Source: Planctomycetota bacterium
Lineage (GTDB): Bacteria; Planctomycetota; Phycisphaerae; Phycisphaerales; UBA1924
Direction: 5' to 3'
Length of the DNA: 54,873 bases
Assembly: GCA_014584315.1 (NCBI GenBank)
Contig: JACTNA010000011.1
Coordinates: forward strand, 1 to 54,873
Shown here: piece after piece, positions 7,383 to 17,636 of the stretch
Layout: each line of letters opens with the position of its first letter
Numbering within the stretch: position 1 is the stretch's first letter
Made by a program: the position numbers and the translations under genes
The notes under the pieces: generated by a model
What the model was told of the DNA's origin: nothing
Seen by the model: only the letters and a program-made list of their open reading frames with translations
The model's database searches: none

Positions 7383-9497
7383 ATGAAGATCAAGGGCGTG
7401 AACTTCTTTGAGCAGCACGTGGAGAAGCTCGTGCTGGGCGTGGTCTCGCTCGTGCTGCTCGGCGCGCTGACGGCGCAGTTCGTCGTCGAGCCGAACATCG
7501 TGAAGATCGGGTCGAGCCAGTACCCGCCGCATCAGCGGTTTGTGCCGGCGGAGAACGAGGCGAACGCGCTGCTGGCGAGAATGGCGGACCCGTCGCCCGA
7601 CGTCCCGGCCGTCGCGGACCAGCCCCTCCGCGAGCGGTTCGCCGCACGGATCGCCGGATCGGTCGCGCCCCGCCAACGCCTCGCGCTGAGCACGCCCGGA
7701 GCGGAGATTCAGGGCGTCGAGGACGTGCCGGGTGCGGAGACGATCATGGCGATGCCCGCCGTTCCACCGCTGAACGGCGTTGTGGCCGCGCCCTACATCG
7801 CGACCATCGATCCGTTCGAGTGGGTCGGCTCGCCCGAGTTGAGACCCTTCCTCCCCGCCGAGCAGCCCTTCGATAAGGCCGCGGTCAGCGTCGAGGCGAC
7901 CTTCAGCGGGCGCGCGCTGCGCGAGGCGCTCCTGCGCGACCCCGACGGCCCCGAAGGGCCGCAACGCCCGCTGCCGCCGGGATGGTGGCGCGACAACTTC
8001 GAGGTGCTGGGGATCGAACTCCAACGCGAGGAACTCACGGCGACCGGGGAGTGGTCGAACGTGACGGAGATCACGTCCATCCCAGGGCGGCTGGACCTCG
8101 TGAAGGAAGTGCGGACCGATCGGCCCAACGCGGCCGAACTGCGCTACATCGTCGAGGATGCACGCGCCGCGATGCATGAGATCGTGCAGCCGGCCTATCT
8201 TCGCACCATCGCCGGCCCGGCGTGGGTCCGCCCCAGCGAGGCGGTCGCCGCGCTCGGCATGACCGAAGAGGCGCAGGAGATCGCGCGCATCAAGAGCCAG
8301 ATCGCCGCGCTCGACGAGCGCATCGCGGGACTGGACCGGGCGATCGAGGACGCGCGAGCGCCGGGTGGCGAGCAGCGGGCGCCGGACCCGGGCCGTCGCG
8401 GCGAGCCGGGGCGCCGGGGTGAGCCGCAGCCCGATCGGAACGCGGCCACGGACGCCAATGTGCGTCGCCTGCAGGCGCAGCGCGAGGGCGTGGTCCGGCA
8501 ACGCGAGATTCAGGTCAAGCGGCTGCAGGACCTCGGCGTGACCCCCGAAGATCCGGCGAGGCGAGAGGCCACGCGAGCGGGCGTCGCGCCGCTGCTCGAG
8601 AACGCAGAGTTGAGCCTGTGGGCGCACGACGTGACGGCACGTCCGGGCTCGGTAGTGCGCTACCGGATGAGGCTGGTGCTGAACAACCCCGTGTACGGCA
8701 AGACCTCGCTGAGCGAGGATCAGAAGAGCCTGGCCGCGGACCCGCTGCTCCCCGGGCCGTGGTCCGAGTGGTGCGCCCCGGTCGAAGTGCCCGCGGAGCA
8801 GTACTTCTTCATCACCAGCGCGGGCGAGGGTGATGCGCTCGGGCGCGGCCCGAGGGCGTCGGCCGACCTCTTCAAGTTCTACTACGGCTACTGGCGACGC
8901 GCGCGGACGACCATGGAGCCCGGCGACAGCATCCGCGGCACGGCCCAACTCCCCGACGGCCTTCTCATCTGGGACCTCGACAAGTTGGCGTCAGAGGGGC
9001 AGCACCAAGTGGCCCCACCGATGGAACCACGGCGTCCGGGCGAGGGGGAACGCTACGAGCCGCCACGCGATGAAGGCCGCCGGGCCGCGCCGCCCCCCGG
9101 GGAGACCACTCCCGGAGCGCCCCCGCCCATCCCCGAGAACGCCCGTCCGGCCGCCAAGACGCTGGCACTATCGGCGGATGTGATGCTGCTGGACGTGGCG
9201 CGGCTGCCGGGCGGCGTCGATGCCGGCTTGACGGGCGGACGGCGGCAGGCGTTCCAGGCGGTTCTCCGGGACCACGCCGGGATGATCCTCGTCCGCAACC
9301 CCGACGACGATCGGGCAACGGCCCTGTTCCGGGGGCTTTCGGCATCGGCGGAGGAGGGGCGGACGCAAGGGCAGACTCCCCCCGAACCCGAGCCGACCGA
9401 GCGCCGACCCGCGCCCGATCAGCGCGAACGGGACACCCCGCGTGATCGGCCCGATTCCGGCGGAGGGAAGCAGGGCGGTGGCGGCGGCGGCGGCTGA
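7383..9497 (+). CDS. Large single-pass membrane protein of the PilM cluster, 704 aa
   Basis: I do not recognise a named family. It begins MKIKGVNFFEQHVEKLVLG, with one membrane helix at about residues 15-36, and the rest should be periplasmic. A coiled coil at about residues 297-400 (KSQIAALDERIAGLDRAIED and a later EGVVRQREIQVKRLQDLG) is interrupted by an Arg/Gly/Pro linker. After it come a beta-rich region (VRYRMRLVLNNPVYGK, about 424) and a low-complexity tail rich in Pro, Arg and Gly that ends in a run of glycines. The gene follows 37 bases after the previous one and is the last before the rRNA unit. The operon context suggests a third scaffold protein of the same pilus or secretion platform, possibly in the place of PilP. 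Confidence 0.6.
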   Translation: MKIKGVNFFEQHVEKLVLGVVSLVLLGALTAQFVVEPNIVKIGSSQYPPHQRFVPAENEANALLARMADPSPDVPAVADQPLRERFAARIAGSVAPRQRLALSTPGAEIQGVEDVPGAETIMAMPAVPPLNGVVAAPYIATIDPFEWVGSPELRPFLPAEQPFDKAAVSVEATFSGRALREALLRDPDGPEGPQRPLPPGWWRDNFEVLGIELQREELTATGEWSNVTEITSIPGRLDLVKEVRTDRPNAAELRYIVEDARAAMHEIVQPAYLRTIAGPAWVRPSEAVAALGMTEEAQEIARIKSQIAALDERIAGLDRAIEDARAPGGEQRAPDPGRRGEPGRRGEPQPDRNAATDANVRRLQAQREGVVRQREIQVKRLQDLGVTPEDPARREATRAGVAPLLENAELSLWAHDVTARPGSVVRYRMRLVLNNPVYGKTSLSEDQKSLAADPLLPGPWSEWCAPVEVPAEQYFFITSAGEGDALGRGPRASADLFKFYYGYWRRARTTMEPGDSIRGTAQLPDGLLIWDLDKLASEGQHQVAPPMEPRRPGEGERYEPPRDEGRRAAPPPGETTPGAPPPIPENARPAAKTLALSADVMLLDVARLPGGVDAGLTGGRRQAFQAVLRDHAGMILVRNPDDDRATALFRGLSASAEEGRTQGQTPPEPEPTERRPAPDQRERDTPRDRPDSGGGKQGGGGGGG

Positions 9498-9527
9498 AAA
9501 ACCGCGGCTGCATCGGCCTTTCCCGGC

Positions 9528-9555
9528 TTGACCCGCCCTCGGCGCCGCGTAGTAT
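9528..9555 (+). promoter_or_regulatory. rRNA promoter (sigma70-type)
   Basis: TTGACC at 9528-9533 and TAGTAT at 9550-9555 are separated by 16 bases, close to the sigma70 consensus and well placed 356 bases upstream of mature 23S. It lies 30 bases after the stop of the preceding gene, so the 23S-5S unit seems to have its own promoter and does not depend on a 16S transcript. Confidence 0.6.
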
Positions 9556-9641
9556 CCCCTCGCCCCATATCGGGGCGGATGTGCAGCCCAACGCGGGAGA
9601 CCGCGACGGGTCACGAGGCCCGCCGATGCGTCGGCGTCGCC

Positions 9642-9658
9642 TGAGTTCTTTGACAACC
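9642..9658 (+). promoter_or_regulatory. boxA-like antitermination element in rRNA leader
   Basis: The sequence TGAGTTCTTTGACAACC resembles bacterial rRNA boxA (core GCTCTTTAACAA), which is bound by NusB-NusE during rRNA antitermination. It lies about 80 bases after the predicted start of transcription, in the usual place for a leader boxA. A 9-base-pair hairpin follows at 9678-9686/9724-9732. Confidence 0.45.
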
Positions 9659-9911
9659 GGATACGGACGAGAGCCAGCCCCGACGAGCGGGCGGTTCGGT
9701 CGCTACGGAGCGTCCGGCCGGTTTCGTCGGGGTTGATTGGCAAGCATGAAGTAGAGCAGTGCCTGAGTGCTGGTTTGGGTTTGCATCAACGGCCGACGCA
9801 TCTATCGCGACGCGGGGACGCCTCCCCGGGTCGCGCCAACGGGATCAACGAGAACAAGAGCGTGCGTCGGTGGCGGTTGCGGTCGAAGGCGGCCGCGGCG
9901 TCGGGTTGGTG

Positions 9912-12672
<2,761 letters not shown>

Positions 12673-12809
12673 ACCAACCGGCCGCCGCGGCGTCGGCGCC
12701 ATCCCCACCGGGGAGGCGCGGCCCGGCGTTCCAGGCACTCTCTACGACGCGCTCGCCACGCTCTCCTCCGATCCATCGCCCGCGCCGCGCCACCGCGCGA
12801 CGCGCGCTT

Positions 12810-12917
12810 TGTCGGTGACCACAGGTCGGGGGTCACACCTGTTCCCATCCCGAACACAGCAGTTAAGCCCCGGCCGCCGATGATACTGCACCGCGGGAAA
12901 GTAGGTCATCGCCGACA
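12810..12917 (+). rRNA. rrf: 5S ribosomal RNA
   Basis: The sequence TCCCATCCCGAACACAGCAG and the later GGGAAAGTAGGTCATCGCC are the conserved 5S loop B/C and 3' regions. The outer helix pairs TGTCGG at the start with CCGACA at the end. It lies about 135 bases downstream of 23S, and the spacer holds no tRNA. Ends are uncertain by a few bases. Confidence 0.93.
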
Positions 12918-12920
12918 CTT

Positions 12921-12955
12921 GGCCCCGTCCGGGTAAACCCGGGCGGGGCCTTTTT
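12921..12955 (+). terminator. Rho-independent terminator of the 23S-5S unit
   Basis: A 13-base-pair GC-rich stem (GGCCCCGTCCGGG / CCCGGGCGGGGCC, one mismatch) with a TAAA loop is followed directly by TTTTT at 12951-12955, four bases after 5S. Confidence 0.92.
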
Positions 12956-13072
12956 CATTGCCGCCCTCCGGAGCGGCCGACGACCCGCGATCGCCCCGGG
13001 GATTCGGGTAGACTGCCGCACGTCGGCGGATGGAGTCGGCGTCGGGCGGCGAGGTCCGGATCGGGGGGCAGC

Positions 13073-15040
13073 ATGGCCGTGGCACTGACCGCGTTCGACG
13101 GGGCGACCGTGGCGACGCCGGTCGCCAATCCGGTGATGATCTCGGCGGGCGACTCTCTCATGTGGGGGCAGGGGCTGCTCCCCCAGAACCGCTTCCGCGA
13201 GATCGTTCGCCTCCGGCTTGAAGCGGAGCTCGGGCAACCTGTCACGGAACTCTCGCTGGCGCGTTCCGGGGCGAGATGTACGCCGCCGTCAATTCAAATC
13301 CCTCGCAACCCGACAGGTGATGCAGAGAGCGATGACGTTGCCGTTCGCGACAGCCTGTTGGATGCGACCTCGCCGGCCGTTCCTTCGCGGTATAGCGCTT
13401 CTAACTTCACCCGCGAGATTCCCGGTCCGGTTCCGACGACGCTGCGTCAACTCGAATCGGCGTTGGGCATCCTCTCGGACCCCGCAAACGCGAGCGATCC
13501 GGCGTCGGTGCGACTGATCCTGCTCGACGGCGGGATCAACGACACGGGGATCGGGAACATCATCGCGCCCACCGCGGCGATCGAAGAAGGCGGCCCGCTG
13601 GCGTCGTGGGAGGCGTGGATCTTCGCGGCCGCCGTCCAAGTGCGGAACAAGATGATCGAGACTCTCCGGTTCGCGCTCACAAACTTCCCGAACGCCGCCA
13701 TCGTCGTCAACGGCTACTTCCCTGTGTTCTCCATGTATTCGTCGGCAGCGCTGTTCAGGGTGCAGGCGCTGGTCGCGATCCACTACGTCCCCGGGCTGAA
13801 CTTCGTGGCGCCGCTCACGATCGCCGCCGCCGCGGACGCCTCGCGGGCGTGGCAGGTCGCGTCGAACCGTCGTCTTCGGCAGGCGATCGCCACGGTCCGC
13901 GCCGAGTTCCCGGGCCGGAACGTGTTCTTCGCGCGATCCGGGATTGAACGCGAGCGCTGCCTGTTCGCCCCGTTCACAATGCTGTGGGACTACGACGGCG
14001 TTCCGGACGTGACGCCGACCAACGAGCTGGACGTCGCGATGATCCTCGCGGGGATTACGCCGCACGACGAGGTCGCGGTGCAGCGGCATGCGGCGGTCAC
14101 TGCCGCGGGCTTTACGGATCCGGTCCGCGCGGCGACGTCGATCATGGCGTCGGTGGGCCATCCGAACGTCGCCGGGGCGCGCGACTACGCGGAGTCGATC
14201 ATCGATGCGCTGGAGTTCGGCGGGGTATTCACCCCGAGCCGGTCGCCGTGCGACCAGGCGGCGGCGGCGCGCCGCCGGAACTGCCAGGCCGGGCGGGATA
14301 CCTGGGACTTCGCGGTTCAGCGGACGGTCGTGGGCATGGAGACAGCGTGCAGCGGTGCGGCGGACGCCCTCTTCGGAGCGGCAGGGACGGCCGTCGGCGT
14401 TGCGGGTGCGGCGTTGAACCGACTCGCGGGAAGGCCCGCCGCCGTTGCCGATTGTTACGCGGGCACCGGGGCGGCGATCGATGCCTGTGCGGCAACCGAA
14501 GCGACGGCGATCGCGGCGTGCAACGCGACGCTCGCCACGACACTCGCTGGGCCTTGCGCCATCTTCTGCACGCAGTTCACGAACTGCAACGGCCAGTTCG
14601 CGGCCTGGGATCCGCGCCGATACGCTTGCCAGGCGGCGAGGGTCGGGTGCGTCGCCGCGGCCGCGACCGCGAGGGTGGCGTGCCGCGTGGCCGCGGAGGC
14701 GACCCGGGCCGCGTGCGTGGGGATGGCGGTAGCCGCGGGCGTGACGTGCCGAGCGGCGGCGGTCGTGACCGACACGGCGTGCGCCACCGGCCAGGTGATC
14801 GCGGGCGTGGCCGACGTCGCCGTCGCCGCCGGGGCATTGATCGTCGCCGGCGGAGTCGCGCTCGTCGGTGTCGCTGTCATCGCCGGTTGCCGGATCGCCC
14901 AGGCAGCGGTGAGTCTGGGCGGGCGGCTCATCGGTGCGGCCGGACACCTTGTCTGCAACCTCGTCGGCGGAGCTCGCTGGATCGGGTGCAGGGCCGGGGC
15001 CGCGCTGGCCGGAGTGACCGCCGCAACGGCCCGAAGGTGA
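13073..15040 (+). CDS. SGNH/GDSL-type hydrolase with cysteine-hendecad alanine-rich tail
   Basis: Residues 20-385 look like an SGNH hydrolase: block I is MISAGDSLMWGQG (Ser at about residue 28), block III is LDGGINDTG (about 150-158), and block V is probably SVGHPNVAGARDY (about 360). Family members cleave esters or acetyl groups; the substrate here is unknown. No signal peptide is visible. From about residue 390 the chain becomes Ala/Val/Gly-rich with regularly spaced cysteines. Cys461, 472 and 483, and again Cys526, 537, 548, 559 and 570, are exactly 11 residues apart, the repeat length of a hendecad helix. Between the two blocks lies CAIFCTQFTNC (495-505). The last 80 residues have strongly hydrophobic stretches (about 580-605). 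The gene follows the rRNA terminator, and GGGGGG precedes the ATG. Confidence 0.7.
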   Translation: MAVALTAFDGATVATPVANPVMISAGDSLMWGQGLLPQNRFREIVRLRLEAELGQPVTELSLARSGARCTPPSIQIPRNPTGDAESDDVAVRDSLLDATSPAVPSRYSASNFTREIPGPVPTTLRQLESALGILSDPANASDPASVRLILLDGGINDTGIGNIIAPTAAIEEGGPLASWEAWIFAAAVQVRNKMIETLRFALTNFPNAAIVVNGYFPVFSMYSSAALFRVQALVAIHYVPGLNFVAPLTIAAAADASRAWQVASNRRLRQAIATVRAEFPGRNVFFARSGIERERCLFAPFTMLWDYDGVPDVTPTNELDVAMILAGITPHDEVAVQRHAAVTAAGFTDPVRAATSIMASVGHPNVAGARDYAESIIDALEFGGVFTPSRSPCDQAAAARRRNCQAGRDTWDFAVQRTVVGMETACSGAADALFGAAGTAVGVAGAALNRLAGRPAAVADCYAGTGAAIDACAATEATAIAACNATLATTLAGPCAIFCTQFTNCNGQFAAWDPRRYACQAARVGCVAAAATARVACRVAAEATRAACVGMAVAAGVTCRAAAVVTDTACATGQVIAGVADVAVAAGALIVAGGVALVGVAVIAGCRIAQAAVSLGGRLIGAAGHLVCNLVGGARWIGCRAGAALAGVTAATARR

Positions 15041-15077
15041 CGACCCGCCGCCCGCAACGGTTCAAGGAGATCGTGCC

Positions 15078-15182
15078 ATGGCCTCAAACCCACAGCGTTG
15101 CATCCCGTGCATCATCGGTGGCGTCGTGCTCATCCTCATCGTCCTCGGCGCGATCGTCGCTGGTGTCCTCGTGCTGCTTTGA
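15078..15182 (+). CDS. 34-residue membrane micro-protein with N-terminal CxxC
   Basis: A short frame reads MASNPQRCIPC followed by a 23-residue hydrophobic helix (IIGGVVLILIVLGAIVAGVL and four more) and TGA. AAGGAGA at 15064-15070 lies seven bases before the ATG, a strong ribosome site. It starts 37 bases after the stop of the cysteine-tailed SGNH protein, so the two are probably co-transcribed. The two cysteines (8 and 11) would lie at the membrane surface. No family is recognised; it could be a membrane anchor or partner for the upstream protein, a toxin-like peptide, or a small regulator. Confidence 0.55.
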   Translation: MASNPQRCIPCIIGGVVLILIVLGAIVAGVLVLL

Positions 15183-15241
15183 TCGGCAGCGCGTAGGATG
15201 GCTTGCGGGGACGCGCTCCCGCCGGATCCAGGAGGCCCGCC

Positions 15242-15955
15242 ATGCCCGAAGCCGCACACGACCACACCCGCGTTTACGACGAGGGCGCGGAGGCCCTGCT
15301 CGCCTCCGAGAACTTCCCCGATCGCGTCACGCTCCTGCCGCCGGACAACGCGCGCATCGAGGCCGGCACGCGGCTGCGCATCCTGTGGGGGCAGGACATG
15401 CTCCGCGATGCGCTGGACGGGCGGTACCGCACGATCGTCTGCGGCGTGAACGACGAGGACAACTCGCACGGCATCGTCGCCCAACTCGTCAACCTGGTGA
15501 CGACGAGCCAGTGGAGCGTGCAGACGGTGACGTCGTACGCCCGGGTGTTCCAGGAGGCGGTCTCGGTGCACGCCGCGAGCGACCGCGAGCCGTACATTCT
15601 CAAGTACGACCTCGACAGCCTGCTGATCCTCGGGCTGCTGCGGCCGAAGGGGCGTGACCACTTCACGCTCGACGACCTGTCGCGCGGGTTCCGCACGGTC
15701 GCGAAGATGATCCAGGGCCGCATGGAGCGGCGTCCCGTGGCGAGCGTCTCGTTCCTCGGCGCCCGCTCGAACCGGCTGCTCGGCCCCGACGGGCGAGAGC
15801 CGAGTTTCGAGGCCGTCCTGCGGACGATCTACCAGGCCGGCTACCGCGGCGACGTCTACCCCTCACCCCGCATGTGGTCCTACGGCCACGTCGGCGTCTT
15901 CCCGGTGTACCCGTTCCCGCAGGGGCTGGAGCGGATGCGGGAGGGGAGTTCGTGA
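15242..15955 (+). CDS. Conserved-looking protein of unknown function, 237 aa
   Basis: AGGAGG ends nine bases before the ATG at 15242, which fixes the start (MPEAAHDHTRVYDEGAEALL). The protein is soluble and mixed alpha-beta, with well-formed blocks such as LRILWGQDMLRDALDGRYRT, VCGVNDEDNSHGIVAQLVN and RTIYQAGYRGDVYPSPRMW near the C-terminus, which suggests a conserved family that I cannot name. Its stop overlaps the next start by four bases (GTGA at 15952-15955), so it is translationally coupled to a DinB-like protein. A metal- or thiol-linked role is possible from that partner but not shown. Confidence 0.6.
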   Translation: MPEAAHDHTRVYDEGAEALLASENFPDRVTLLPPDNARIEAGTRLRILWGQDMLRDALDGRYRTIVCGVNDEDNSHGIVAQLVNLVTTSQWSVQTVTSYARVFQEAVSVHAASDREPYILKYDLDSLLILGLLRPKGRDHFTLDDLSRGFRTVAKMIQGRMERRPVASVSFLGARSNRLLGPDGREPSFEAVLRTIYQAGYRGDVYPSPRMWSYGHVGVFPVYPFPQGLERMREGSS

Positions 15956-16476
15956 ACGCGGGCGCGATCGCGGATCGGCTGGAGTCGTTCGGGCGTGCGC
16001 TCCCGGGCGTCGTGGCGTGCGTGAGCGAGGCGGACGCGAAGTGGAAGCCGCCGCACGGGGCTTGGTCGGTACTGGAGGTCGTGAACCACCTGGCCGACGA
16101 GGAAGCGGATGATTTTCGTGCGCGTGTGCGGTTCGTGCTGGAGCGGCGCGACGGTCCGTGGCCGCCGATCGACCCGGAGGGGTGGGCGCGGGACCGCCGG
16201 TACAACGAGCGCGGGCTGCGCGAGAGCGTGGATCGGTTCGTGCGTGAGCGTGCGGCGTCGATCGCGTGGCTGCGTCCGGTCGTCGCGGCGGGGCCGGACT
16301 GGTCGGTCGCGTACCAGCACCCGAAGTTCGGGCCGATCCGGGCGGGCGACCTGCTCGGCGCGTGGGCGGCGCACGATGCGCTGCACCTGCGCCAGATCGC
16401 CAAGCGGATGTTCGAGTTGGCCGGGCGCGACGCCGAGGGGTTCGTCACGCTCTACGCGGGGGCGTGGGGGGCGTAG
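15952..16476 (+). CDS. DinB-like putative metal-dependent hydrolase/transferase
   Basis: The protein has the DinB/YfiT four-helix pattern with three metal-binding histidines: His46 in VLEVVNHLADEE, and His141 and His145 in AAHDALHLRQIAK. Length (174 aa) is typical. Known members bind Zn or Ni and often act as thiol transferases (bacillithiol, mycothiol) or stay uncharacterised, so the substrate cannot be given. The GTG start overlaps the stop of the upstream gene, and GGGAGGGGAG precedes it. A more distant in-frame ATG at 15874 is less likely because it would lie deep in the upstream gene. Confidence 0.75.
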   Translation: MNAGAIADRLESFGRALPGVVACVSEADAKWKPPHGAWSVLEVVNHLADEEADDFRARVRFVLERRDGPWPPIDPEGWARDRRYNERGLRESVDRFVRERAASIAWLRPVVAAGPDWSVAYQHPKFGPIRAGDLLGAWAAHDALHLRQIAKRMFELAGRDAEGFVTLYAGAWGA

Positions 16477-16514
16477 TCGTCGAGGGCTTGGCCCGCGGTC
16501 GGCGGGCGGCACGG

Positions 16515-16544
16515 AAAAAGCCCCGACCGTGAGGCCGGGGCTTT
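16515..16544 (-). terminator. Rho-independent terminator (minus strand)
   Basis: A 12-base-pair stem with one mismatch (16517-16528 / 16533-16544) has a GTGA loop. On the minus strand it ends in TTTTT, so it mainly serves the PEP-CTERM gene that stops at 16574; it may also slow the convergent dinB-like transcript. Confidence 0.85.
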
Positions 16545-16573
16545 GAACAGAGGGAGAGCGTGGGTTGGTGGCG

Positions 16574-17455
16574 TCAGCGGCGGCGACGGGCGCCGAAGAG
16601 ACCGGCGACACCGAGCAGCGCAAGGCCGCCGGGGGTCGGGATCAGGACGAAGTCGATGTAGCGTCCGCCGCCGGCGTAGATCAGCGTGCTGGAGGTGCCG
16701 TCCCAGATGTGGGCGCCGGAGCTGTTGGTCCACATGATGTTGCCGTTGCCGAGCTGCCAGACGCCGCGGTTGCCCGAGCCGGCGATCGAGTCGAGCAGGG
16801 CGCCGGTGTTGGCGTCGAGGACCTTGGTCCCGGCGGGGGAGGAGAATCCGGCGACGAGCACGTTGCCGTTGGCGTCGTAGTTCATCTGCTCGGCGAAGTT
16901 CAGGTCGCCACTGTTGTGGAAAGTGCCCATGGGCGTACCGGTGAGGGAGTAGCGGTGGATGTCGTCGTTCGCATTGGACGATGAGACGAGCAGTCCGCCC
17001 TGATGCCCGAGAACGCCGAAGGGACTTGACGCGTTGGCGGCGGTGGAGAAGAACCCGAGGTTGTTGCCGTTCGTGTCGAACATCACCACGGCAGCCCCGG
17101 GGGCGCCGTTGCTCGTTCCGGCATTGGTCACGTAGACAGTGTTGTTGACGAGGCCCATCCCGCGGATGTTGTCCAGGCCGCCCGAGATGTCGCCGAGGTG
17201 CGCGCCCGTGACGACGTCCCACCGCGAGACGCGGTCCCCGACCTGCTCGGAGACCCAGATCTCGTTGCCGACCTGCATGGCGTGGATCGGCGTCCCGCCC
17301 TGCAGCGCGAAGTAGTTCGAGTTCACCAGCGAGCCGTCGAACGGATCGAACAGCACCAGGCGGTTGTTGGTCGAGTCCGGCATCATCAGGTACTGCGCGC
17401 TGGCCGCGCCCGCCGTCAACGCGAGGGCCAGCGACACCGACATCAGCATTCTCAT
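16574..17455 (-). CDS. Secreted PEP-CTERM-type beta-propeller-like protein
   Basis: The start MRMLMSVSLALALTAGAASA is a Sec signal peptide with an AxA cleavage site before QYLMMPD. The body holds repeated NHL/propeller-like blades (NRLVLFDPFDGS, DRVSRWDVVTGAHLG, AVVMFDTNGNNLGF, KVLDANTGALLDSIAG). The C-terminus IPTPGGLALLGVAGLFGARR with two further arginines is a PEP-CTERM-like sorting tail: a P-rich motif, a hydrophobic helix and a basic end. Such proteins are processed by exosortase and released or attached to surface polymer. GGAGGA lies seven bases before the ATG. It is monocistronic, with its own terminator. No exosortase gene is in the window. Confidence 0.85.
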   Translation of the reverse strand: MRMLMSVSLALALTAGAASAQYLMMPDSTNNRLVLFDPFDGSLVNSNYFALQGGTPIHAMQVGNEIWVSEQVGDRVSRWDVVTGAHLGDISGGLDNIRGMGLVNNTVYVTNAGTSNGAPGAAVVMFDTNGNNLGFFSTAANASSPFGVLGHQGGLLVSSSNANDDIHRYSLTGTPMGTFHNSGDLNFAEQMNYDANGNVLVAGFSSPAGTKVLDANTGALLDSIAGSGNRGVWQLGNGNIMWTNSSGAHIWDGTSSTLIYAGGGRYIDFVLIPTPGGLALLGVAGLFGARRRR

Positions 17456-17636
17456 ACGTCATTCCTCCAAACTGAACGGAGACCTCTCTTCTATACTCGC
17501 GGTGCGCGAGAACACCCCCGGCACCTCCGGTCCCAGCGTACCAGCAACCCTGGCGAAGAACACCGGGGTTTCCCCGAAATCCACGCCCATGCCGAAAGCA
17601 GGTTTGTGTTAGGGCACGTCGTCTCGCTGAGCAGGC

